In this document: positions 29,268 to 36,775 of the stretch, in pieces
Numbering within the stretch: the stretch's first letter is position 1
Layout of the letters: every line of letters begins with the position of its first letter
Source of the DNA: Companilactobacillus nodensis DSM 19682 = JCM 14932 = NBRC 107160
GTDB lineage: Bacteria; Bacillota; Bacilli; Lactobacillales; Lactobacillaceae
NCBI RefSeq assembly: GCF_000615905.1
Contig: NZ_BAMN01000017.1
Coordinates: forward strand, 1 to 46,925
Length of the DNA: 46,925 nt
Direction: 5' to 3'
Program-made: the position numbers and the translations under genes
The notes under the pieces: generated by a model
Seen by the model: the letters and a program-made list of their open reading frames with translations, nothing else
Databases searched by the model: none
What the model was told of the DNA's origin: nothing

Positions 29268-30716
29268 TTAATGGAATACACGTTTTACACCAACGATAGT
29301 ACCACGACCTGAATAGATTGAGTGTACTTGCACTGCATAAGGCCATGATTCGATCATTGTATGAGGATCCAATAGAATACCAACGTGCCATACAACACCG
29401 GTTGATGGGTCAGCGAAGAAGATCAAATCTCCTCTTTGACGACTATTGAAACTGATTTGTGGGAGACGTCCATCTGCCCAGTAGTCACGGCTATTCCATT
29501 CGTGACCTGGTGAAGCGTGTTGAATATTTGAAATTGGAGCTGAGTCAACACCTGAAGCATATAGAGCTTGTGTAACTAGACCTGAACAGTCAACACCATA
29601 ACCTGGCATTGAAGCTGCACCAGAGATCCATGGTTGGCCAAGATACTTGTATGCTTGGTTGATCATAGCTTCAATATGATCTGAACGAGTACTTGTAGCA
29701 TTTGTTTGTAGTGGAGCAACGTAGGCATCAAAGTCATACCATGATTGTTCTGAGAAGCCCATAGCTTGCCATGTAGCTAAGTTAACAGTTCCGGTAACAG
29801 GCAAACCAACTCTTGATTGAAGACCTCTAACAGAATTAGCAACATTACCATCATAGATAGTGTGAGCATTTGAATAACCGAAGTATCTTCTTACTAACCA
29901 AGTCTTGATACCTTCAACACCGTTATATAAATCATAACCAGGTGTTTCAGATTGCTTGATTTGTGTATCTTGAATTTGTAGCCAGCCACTTGGGTTTTGG
30001 TAAGCAGGTGCTGTTGTAGCATCGTTACTGTTGATCCAAAGGTTATTAGCGATTTGGTAATAAGTAACACCGTTGAATTCATCCTTACGGTTATACTTCC
30101 ACATTGAGTTTGCGGCCAAGTTTTGCGCACCTGTATAAGTGTAGTCAGCTAGACCACGGTTATATTGAGGAGCACCGTTGTTTGTAACACGGATAGAACC
30201 TTTGTCAGCATATCCGTATGACAATTTAACATCGTTAGCATCAGCGTATTCATATGTGCTGACACGGTCGTATTTTTGTGCACCGATTGATAGTTGCTTA
30301 TCAGTGATCCAATCAGTATTTGCCATCAAGGCACGGTTAGTGATTGATTTTCCTTCTTTATCAACTAAGTAAGTTACCTTATTAGTTGTTACGACACCAT
30401 TTTTGATAGGTGTAACGCTTGTTTGTGAGTCTTGTGTAGAATTAGCAGTAGTAGTATCTGCAGTTGCTTGTGTTGTTGTATCGGCTGAAGTATTGTCAGC
30501 TTGTGCATCTGTAGTTGGTGCAGCAGTAGCATCGGCATCTGTATTAGCTGTAGCATTTGTTACAGCTGTTGGTGCTTCAACAGGTGCAGTTTGTGTAGCT
30601 GTTTCACTAGCTGTTGTAGTGTTTGTTGCATCAGCGTGGACAATGTTTTGTCCCCCTACGAACAAGGCAGCTGATAGCAGTCCACTGTATAGAAAAATCC
30701 CTGTACTTTTCTTCAT
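29268..30716 (-). CDS. secreted NlpC/P60 peptidoglycan hydrolase with SLAP-like repeats
   Basis: Cell wall endopeptidase, expected to cut within stem peptides outside the cell. 482 residues: signal peptide (cleavage near VHADA), a long A/T-rich low-complexity spacer (about residues 30-105), three SLAP-like repeats (NRALMANTDWITDKQLS; YYQIANNLWINSND), a peptidoglycan-binding-1-like segment (RGLQSRVGLPVTGTVNLATW, about 290-310) and the C-terminal NlpC/P60 domain with catalytic cysteine in YGVDCSGL (about 375) and histidine in VWHVGI (about 444). AGGGAG precedes ATG 30716. It lies 10 bp after the C39-like peptidase gene, so the two are co-transcribed. Confidence 0.92.
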   Translation of the reverse strand: MKKSTGIFLYSGLLSAALFVGGQNIVHADATNTTTASETATQTAPVEAPTAVTNATANTDADATAAPTTDAQADNTSADTTTQATADTTTANSTQDSQTSVTPIKNGVVTTNKVTYLVDKEGKSITNRALMANTDWITDKQLSIGAQKYDRVSTYEYADANDVKLSYGYADKGSIRVTNNGAPQYNRGLADYTYTGAQNLAANSMWKYNRKDEFNGVTYYQIANNLWINSNDATTAPAYQNPSGWLQIQDTQIKQSETPGYDLYNGVEGIKTWLVRRYFGYSNAHTIYDGNVANSVRGLQSRVGLPVTGTVNLATWQAMGFSEQSWYDFDAYVAPLQTNATSTRSDHIEAMINQAYKYLGQPWISGAASMPGYGVDCSGLVTQALYASGVDSAPISNIQHASPGHEWNSRDYWADGRLPQISFNSRQRGDLIFFADPSTGVVWHVGILLDPHTMIESWPYAVQVHSIYSGRGTIVGVKRVFH

Positions 30717-30726
30717 CTTAATCTCC

Positions 30727-31932
30727 CTAATAACTTATAGCACGTCGGTTCTGGGTATCCCAGTTGGCGATGAATGAGTTAATATTCATTTGTGTACTTT
30801 GGTTAGTCCAGCAATCATTGTAATAAACATTATTAGCATCATAACCTGTAACAACTAAGGCATGATATGGGAATCCATGCAATGTGTTCCAAGTTACGAC
30901 TGGGTGTCCAATGTTGATTTGATACTTGATCGCATCAAAAGTTTCACCAGTCATATTCTTGGCTGTACCGGCATATTTTTCTACTAAGTTCATTAGTGCT
31001 GGTGGAAAGATAGTAATACCTGTATTGTCCCAAGGTTGTCCCATGTAACCATAATTAGGATTACTGCTTCTTGGCATCTCTTGAGCTAACTGCATCTTAT
31101 TCACATTGGCACCAGCATATTGCAGCATCATTGTGACCGCAGTTATCTCACAGCCATTAGGCAATTCAGGTCTCTGACTGATCAACGGAACTCCAGTTAC
31201 CCAATCGGCACTAGCATAACTTGTATTGTTCAAAACAACATTGTCTTGAGGTATCCAAGTGTTAGCAGCAATTTGGTACCAATATTTGTTACCGACCTTG
31301 GCACGCTTATTTACTTGCCAACTTGAACCAGTGGCTAAGTCATTGCCTAAGTATGTAGCCTTTGAGCCATAACCGCTGAATGAATGAATACTAGAATTGG
31401 ACTTATAGACAACGTCCGCTGTTCCAGTATACGATTCAACATTGTTAGTAAAAGCTCCTGACTCTGAATCAACGTATTCCGAAGTAGCAACGTGATAATA
31501 CACTTTGCCATTTTGAACTGAACGTCTAGCATTCGTATACCAATCAGTATTTGCCATTAAGGCACGATTAGTAACCAATTGTCCGTTTGGATCATAAATG
31601 TGTGCAATATTACCATTAACCGTGAATACACCGTCGACGGCTTGGTCGGTATAACCAACCTGAGTTCTGGTAGTATCTTGTGGTTGTGCAGTCTGTGAAT
31701 CTTGTGTTACTTGCGTATCTTGATTCGTTTGTGCTGTCGTATCAGCTGATTCTGCTTGTGTTTGTACAGTGCTTGCTTGCTGATCTGGTGTCGTTTGTTG
31801 CTCTACTTGAGTACTTTGAACACTAGGATCTGCTTGCGTTGCTGTATCAACAGCGTCAGCATGGACGATCTGCGGCGTTAATAAAGCTGCTGAAGCAAAT
31901 AATGTCGCTAATAAAAGATTGTTTTTCCCCAT
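30727..31932 (-). CDS. secreted C39-like cysteine peptidase with SLAP-like repeats
   Basis: 401 residues: signal peptide (MGKNNLLLATLFASAALL, cleavage near VHADA), a Q/T-rich spacer (about 25-95), two to three SLAP-like repeats (NRALMANTDWYTNARRS; YYHVATSEYVD; YWYQIAANTWIPQDNV) and a C-terminal papain-like domain of the C39_2 type: PNGCEITAVTMML (Cys about 260), PWDNTGITIFPPAL, GFPYHALVVTGYD (His about 354) and YNDCW. First gene of an operon with the NlpC/P60 hydrolase, sharing its architecture. Substrate may be wall peptide or surface proteins; sequence does not decide. GGGGGAG precedes the ATG. Confidence 0.9.
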   Translation of the reverse strand: MGKNNLLLATLFASAALLTPQIVHADAVDTATQADPSVQSTQVEQQTTPDQQASTVQTQAESADTTAQTNQDTQVTQDSQTAQPQDTTRTQVGYTDQAVDGVFTVNGNIAHIYDPNGQLVTNRALMANTDWYTNARRSVQNGKVYYHVATSEYVDSESGAFTNNVESYTGTADVVYKSNSSIHSFSGYGSKATYLGNDLATGSSWQVNKRAKVGNKYWYQIAANTWIPQDNVVLNNTSYASADWVTGVPLISQRPELPNGCEITAVTMMLQYAGANVNKMQLAQEMPRSSNPNYGYMGQPWDNTGITIFPPALMNLVEKYAGTAKNMTGETFDAIKYQINIGHPVVTWNTLHGFPYHALVVTGYDANNVYYNDCWTNQSTQMNINSFIANWDTQNRRAISY

Positions 31933-31956
31933 TTATTCTCCCCCTTCACACGAATA

Positions 31957-31985
31957 ATTATCGCGCAAAGTAGACGTTTTCTCAA
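31957..31985 (-). promoter_or_regulatory. promoter of the C39-NlpC/P60 operon
   Basis: Minus strand TTGAGA (31980-31985), 17-base spacer, GATAAT (31957-31962). It overlaps the start of the terminator of the gene upstream. Confidence 0.7.
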
Positions 31986-31986
31986 C

Positions 31987-32013
31987 ACAAAAAAGAGCCG
32001 ATGTGCTCGGCCC
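31987..32013 (-). terminator. terminator after the 70-residue secreted peptide gene
   Basis: Stem GCCGA / TCGGC extended by G-C pairs, followed by TTTTTTG on the minus strand. Confidence 0.8.
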
Positions 32014-32028
32014 CCAATTTTAAAATCT

Positions 32029-32241
32029 TTACTTGCAATCTTTCAATGCTTGAATAGCGTTGTTAGCAACGTTCACATCAGTATCAACGACCTTGTCACC
32101 AATCTTTTCTGGTGCTGGAATGCTAGTGTCTGTCTCAACTTTAGGACTCACGGTAGCGGCAGACACAGTCGTTATCAATCCAGTTGACAATGTGGCCAAT
32201 AATGCACCACCGTACAAAAACAATTTCATGTTATTTTTCAT
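32029..32241 (-). CDS. small secreted peptide, unknown
   Basis: 70 residues. ATG 32241 follows TTAGGAGAT with good spacing. The N-terminus is a typical signal peptide (MKNNMKLFLYGGALLATL, cleavage near TTVSAA), leaving about 41 residues: acidic, rich in V, D, P and K, with a single cysteine next to the last residue (ALKDCK). It has its own terminator. It lies upstream of and is read with the C39-NlpC operon direction, but the operon has a separate promoter. Too short for SLAP or WxL domains. I recognise no family; a signalling or wall-associated peptide is only a guess. Confidence 0.65.
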   Translation of the reverse strand: MKNNMKLFLYGGALLATLSTGLITTVSAATVSPKVETDTSIPAPEKIGDKVVDTDVNVANNAIQALKDCK

Positions 32242-32349
32242 AATAGTTATCTCCTAAGAGCTTCCTATTAACTAACAGATCCCTCAGTACATTCTTTCCT
32301 TATTTCCATTTTCATGGCTAGTTATACTCGCTACTACTGATTAAGTCGA

Positions 32350-32378
32350 CAAAAAAAGCCGGATCTCTCCGACTTGTC
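32350..32378 (-). terminator. terminator of the marR-MFS-DUF4811 operon
   Basis: Stem AAGTCGGA / TCCGGCTT around GAGA with a seven-T tail on the minus strand. Confidence 0.85.
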
Positions 32379-32384
32379 TACTTA

Positions 32385-33107
32385 CTATTTTGTGATTTCT
32401 TCAATCACTTTTGCCATTGCTTGAGCTTTGAATTCTTTTTGAGCTTGTTGCATAACTTGTTTTTGTTGTGCAGCAGTCATTGAAGGATTAACGGTCATTG
32501 CCTTTGTAACTGCGGCTTTGACATAGGCTTCACCCTCAGTTTTCATTTGAGTTTGAACCTTCTTGCTCTTCATTTCCTTACTCAACTTAGCTGCTTGAGT
32601 AGTTGATAAGACCAACCAATCATCCCCAATGTGGAATGTATTAGCCTGCTTAACAAATTCTTTGTCATTGTCAGAAATACCGAATAAGAATGAATAGAAA
32701 CCATTCTTGTATTCCCAACGCGTTGTCTTTTGAGTCAAAGTATTTACACTTGAACCCTTCTTAACACTATTAGTAACATCAAGTTTGGCCTTAGTATGCT
32801 CAGGATTCTTAGTCTTGGCAGTTTCAGGTGTCCGATAAATATAGACATCCTCCTTGCCGCTAGTTCCTAATTTCTTATAGAGCAAAACATTACTACCCTT
32901 TTGAACAGTTTGAATCTGCATTGTCTTTTCATTCGTTACTTTTTCCATACCGAAGTGTCCGTATTCATTCGAAACCAACAAAACGATACTTACAATGAAG
33001 AGAGCGATGAAGATTCCAGCTAAGGTATAGCCGACTTTTTTATTCTTAATAAAAACTGCAAAGTAATATGAAAGAACGGCACAAATAAGAATTGATACGA
33101 TAATCAT
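32385..33107 (-). CDS. DUF4811 domain protein
   Basis: 240 residues: two hydrophobic helices at the N-terminus (VSILICAVLSYYFAVFI; LAGIFIALFIVSIVLLV), then an outside or cytosolic beta-rich part (NVLLYKKLGTSGKEDVYIYRT) and a helical, charged C-terminus. DUF4811 genes usually stand next to a DHA2 drug efflux gene in lactobacilli, as here, where its start codon overlaps the MFS stop by one base. A role as accessory subunit of the exporter is inferred from this coupling. Confidence 0.85.
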   Translation of the reverse strand: MIIVSILICAVLSYYFAVFIKNKKVGYTLAGIFIALFIVSIVLLVSNEYGHFGMEKVTNEKTMQIQTVQKGSNVLLYKKLGTSGKEDVYIYRTPETAKTKNPEHTKAKLDVTNSVKKGSSVNTLTQKTTRWEYKNGFYSFLFGISDNDKEFVKQANTFHIGDDWLVLSTTQAAKLSKEMKSKKVQTQMKTEGEAYVKAAVTKAMTVNPSMTAAQQKQVMQQAQKEFKAQAMAKVIEEITK

Positions 33108-34606
33108 TACTTGTCACCTGCCATTTCAACGTTCATTGATTCTAGATCAACATCTTTTGATTTTGAAGTGTTCTTGACCATGAAGGTAATTGCCAACGCA
33201 ATCACACAGAATAGAATTGCAACACCAAAGGCAGCGTGATAACCGCTCAATGTGGCGTTGAAGAACTTATCTTGATAATTGAGTGGTGATTGAGCCAAGA
33301 TACTCTTACCTGGCTTCAAGTTGTTTGTAACGTTAGTTAGGACACTGACCAAGATGGCTGTACCCATTGAACTGAAGACCTGACGAACAGTATTATTAAC
33401 GGCTGTACCGTGACTCATTAGACTTAATGGCAATGCGTTCATACCATCAGTTGTAACAGGCATCAAGACCATTGAGATACCGAACATACGAACCATGTAC
33501 AAGACAACGATATCTAGAACTGGTGTTGTTTTAGTTAAAAATAAGAATGGAATCGTTCCAGCTGTTAACAAGAACATACCCATACGAGCTAAGTCCTTAG
33601 GTCCGAATCTATCGAAGGCACGACCTGTGATAGGACTCATAACACCGATTAAAATAGCACCTGGTAGTAGTGTTAATCCAGAATGGAAAGCACTCATACC
33701 TTTAACAATTTGAAGATATAATGGCAAGATCATTTCAACACCGACCATGGCCATATTAGTTACAGATGACAAAGCAGCTGCGACTGCGAATTTCTTTTCC
33801 TTGAAAACACGTAGTTCCAAGAATGGGACCTTCATCTTCAATTGACGATATCCGAATAAGATAACTACGATAACACCACCGATGATAGTGCTCAAGACAA
33901 TCGGTGAACCCCAACCATTATCACCAACAGATGAGAATCCATATAGCACTGAACCAAATCCAACTGTTGAAAGGATCAGTGACAAGACATCAAGCTTTGA
34001 TCTCTTAGTTTGGATAACTGGTCTCATATAAACAAAGGCCAAAATAAGTACGATCACGACGATAGGAATAATCATTCCGAAAAGATCACGCCATGTAAAG
34101 TTATCGATGATCCAACCAGACAATGTAGGTCCGATGGCTGGAGCAAGCCCGATAACCAATCCACCTAATCCCATGGCTGTACCACGTTGATTAGCTGGGA
34201 ATATCGAAAGCATAATAACTTGCATAAGTGGCATTGTGATACCAACACCAACAGCTTGGATCAAACGTCCAGCTAAAATAGTTCCAAAGTTTGGAGCTGT
34301 AAAACACATAATTGTTCCGATTAAGAACGTTGACATAGCTATGATGTATAAAATTTTATTACTAAAATTATTACTCAACCATGCTGTAACAGGGATCATA
34401 ATACCGTTAACCATCAAGAATCCAGTCGTCAACCATTGAACAGCTGAAGTTGTAACATTGAATTCTTTCATTAATGTTGGAAATGCGGTAGTTAAAATTG
34501 TACCGTTCAAAACAGTACAGAATGTACCGACAAGCAGAACCATAACTAACAAGTTACGGTTGAATGGTTTGCCGTTGACATCCAAATGTTCACTACTATT
34601 TGCCAT
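33107..34606 (-). CDS. MFS multidrug efflux transporter, DHA2 (EmrB/QacA) type
   Basis: 499 residues with about 14 membrane helices, the size and count of the DHA2 family of proton-driven drug exporters. Signature segments: LNGTILTTAFPTLMKEF (helix 1), WLTTGFLMVNGIMIPVTAWL, AGRLIQAVGVGITMPLMQ (motif like antiporter motif C: GLAPAIGPTLSGWII), and LPGAILIGVMSPITGRAFDR. AAGGAAG precedes ATG 34606. It lies 30 bp after marR and overlaps the DUF4811 gene, a typical self-regulated efflux operon. Substrates cannot be read from sequence. Confidence 0.94.
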   Translation of the reverse strand: MANSSEHLDVNGKPFNRNLLVMVLLVGTFCTVLNGTILTTAFPTLMKEFNVTTSAVQWLTTGFLMVNGIMIPVTAWLSNNFSNKILYIIAMSTFLIGTIMCFTAPNFGTILAGRLIQAVGVGITMPLMQVIMLSIFPANQRGTAMGLGGLVIGLAPAIGPTLSGWIIDNFTWRDLFGMIIPIVVIVLILAFVYMRPVIQTKRSKLDVLSLILSTVGFGSVLYGFSSVGDNGWGSPIVLSTIIGGVIVVILFGYRQLKMKVPFLELRVFKEKKFAVAAALSSVTNMAMVGVEMILPLYLQIVKGMSAFHSGLTLLPGAILIGVMSPITGRAFDRFGPKDLARMGMFLLTAGTIPFLFLTKTTPVLDIVVLYMVRMFGISMVLMPVTTDGMNALPLSLMSHGTAVNNTVRQVFSSMGTAILVSVLTNVTNNLKPGKSILAQSPLNYQDKFFNATLSGYHAAFGVAILFCVIALAITFMVKNTSKSKDVDLESMNVEMAGDK

Positions 34607-34636
34607 AATAGTAACTTCCTTCTTTCGCTTTTATAT

Positions 34637-35080
34637 CTATTTATTACTATCGGGAATTTTTACTTTATCGAGATTGGCATAAACCTTTGCCATAATTACA
34701 TCCAATTGCTTCAACTCTTCTTCCGTGATACCTGAGTAAATTGTCTCATTGGATTCTTTAAACGCGCTTCGGAGTTTATTGCCAAACTCTTTACCCGACT
34801 CAGTAATTTGGACAATTTTGCGACGACGATTGGTTTCATCAACTTCACGTGTAACGAATCCCTGCGCCTCGAGTTTCTTCAACGATCGAGCAATGATTGC
34901 TCCATCAAACAAAGTAACCTCGCCAATTTTTTCCTGATTATAACCAGAGTGCTTCGTCACAATCATCATTATTATGCTGTCAGCTAAGTTCAAATCCTTT
35001 CCTTTAAGAAAGGCTGATATTAGCCGCTTGCGCTGCATCATAAATCTAACTGCAAAACCTACCAAATCGTAATCGTCCAT
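34637..35080 (-). CDS. MarR family transcription regulator
   Basis: 147 residues from ATG 35080 (MDDYDLVGFAVRFMMQRK), preceded by GAGGAGA; the frame is open further upstream but without a site. Winged-helix pattern of MarR: helix-turn-helix YNQEKIGEVTLFDGAIIARSLKKLEAQGFV and wing TREVDETNRRRKIVQITESG (each here longer than a site, about residues 50-100). First gene of the operon with the DHA2 exporter, so it probably represses its own operon until a ligand binds. No clear palindromic operator was identified in the AT-rich leader. Confidence 0.93.
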   Translation of the reverse strand: MDDYDLVGFAVRFMMQRKRLISAFLKGKDLNLADSIIMMIVTKHSGYNQEKIGEVTLFDGAIIARSLKKLEAQGFVTREVDETNRRRKIVQITESGKEFGNKLRSAFKESNETIYSGITEEELKQLDVIMAKVYANLDKVKIPDSNK

Positions 35081-35122
35081 TGTTCTCCTCATAAAATTAA
35101 AAATTTATTTCTAAATAGCAAC

Positions 35123-35180
35123 AAAAAATATGCTATACCCAACTGTTGATAAAATCAAGAGTTAAGTACAGCATATTTTT
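35123..35180. terminator. long bidirectional hairpin between trpS region and marR
   Basis: Outer arms AAAAATATGCT / AGCATATTTTT, then inner pairing AACT/AGTT and TTGAT/ATCAA, with A and T runs at both ends. It is the third terminator-like hairpin after trpS. Confidence 0.7.
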
Positions 35181-35212
35181 ATGAAACTGTTTCCACGTAA
35201 AATAAACGCAAA

Positions 35213-35245
35213 AAAGATGGGGATATTAAAATATCTCCATCTTTT
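35213..35245 (-). terminator. second terminator downstream of the trpS 3' element
   Basis: Stem AGATGGAGATAT / ATATCCCCATCT with a T run (TTTTTTG) on the minus strand. Confidence 0.8.
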
Positions 35246-35254
35246 GCATACGAT

Positions 35255-35280
35255 AAAAATCGGCAGGTTAAAAACCGCCG
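35255..35280 (-). terminator. first terminator downstream of the trpS 3' element
   Basis: Minus strand CGGCGGTT / AACCTGCCG with a one-base bulge, followed by ATTTTTAT. Confidence 0.7.
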
Positions 35281-35458
35281 GAGGTGAAAGAGATAAGTCC
35301 GCAGTGATAGTTTTATAGGAACGGAGGTCTTCCGTTCTTATAAAACTGGACGACATTTTAAATCCGCAGATCTGTGCGGATTTAAAATGCGAGACTTCAG
35401 ACCGCCTTACGGCTGAAGTCGGTCCCACAGCAGACTTGTCTCTTTCGACCGGAGGCCA
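35281..35458 (-). ncRNA. three-armed structured element in the trpS 3' region
   Basis: The 380 bases between marR and trpS contain no credible gene; most are this element and three terminators. A closing stem of 17 bases pairs 35286-35302 with 35430-35446 (minus strand GAAAGAGACAAGTCTGC with GCGGACTTATCTCTTTC, two G-T wobble positions). Inside are three hairpins: 35393-35420 (GACTTCAG/CTGAAGTC), 35354-35389 (perfect 15-base arms CATTTTAAATCCGCA/TGCGGATTTAAAATG) and 35309-35347 (AGTTTTATA/TATAAAACT plus GAACGGA). The fold is a cloverleaf-like junction. It starts two bases after the trpS stop. I recall similar elements in other lactobacilli but know no name or role; RNA on the minus strand or a DNA repeat are both possible. 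Confidence 0.6.
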
Positions 35459-35460
35459 AA

Positions 35461-36501
<1,041 letters not shown>

Positions 36502-36511
36502 TCATTAAAGC

Positions 36512-36727
36512 CATAAAAAAGCGTCCTATCATAATATATATAATAGGACGCTTGCACGTGGTGCCACCTGTTTTGTAGAATTTCTCTACCACTCATTAGC
36601 TGTAAGGCGGCTAGCCATATCCATTTCCTAACTCAAGAGCGACGACTTTTTCAGACTAGAAGTCATTCTCTGATTCAACTTACTTGAATTAGTACTCAAA
36701 AATGCTTATGCTTTAATGTACTCAATT
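36512..36727 (-). promoter_or_regulatory. tryptophan T-box riboswitch of trpS
   Basis: The T-box sequence AGGTGGCACCACG lies at 36557-36569 (minus). Its TGGC would pair with a G-CCA end, fitting the G discriminator of bacterial tRNA-Trp. The terminator is at 36515-36552 (AGCGTCCTAT / ATAGGACGCT with T6). A TGG codon followed by A at 36621-36623 (GGAAATGGATATGG) is the probable specifier. Uncharged tRNA-Trp should thus allow read-through into trpS. Confidence 0.88.
36684..36712 (+). promoter_or_regulatory. probable helD promoter inside the trpS leader
   Basis: TTGAAT (36684-36689), 17-base spacer, TATGCT (36707-36712) on the plus strand, antisense to the trpS T-box; predicted start near 36719, 57 bases before the helD ATG. 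Confidence 0.5.
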
Positions 36728-36733
36728 GCTATA

Positions 36734-36762
36734 AGCATAATTAAAAACAACCAAATTGTCAA
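36734..36762 (-). promoter_or_regulatory. trpS promoter
   Basis: Minus strand TTGACA (36757-36762), 17-base spacer, TATGCT (36734-36739). The -35 element touches the ribosome binding site region of helD (GAGAGG, 36764-36769). Confidence 0.75.
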
Positions 36763-36775
36763 CGAGAGGTAACTT

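Noticed and set aside
30403-30777. 124-residue plus strand frame rich in A, V and S
   Set aside because: It is the complement of the A/T-rich low-complexity spacer of the NlpC/P60 gene; no start signal.
35162-35428. 88-residue minus strand reading frame between marR and trpS
   Set aside because: It runs through the three-armed inverted-repeat element and a terminator, has no ribosome binding site and reads as composition-driven sequence. The RNA-like structure explains the interval better.
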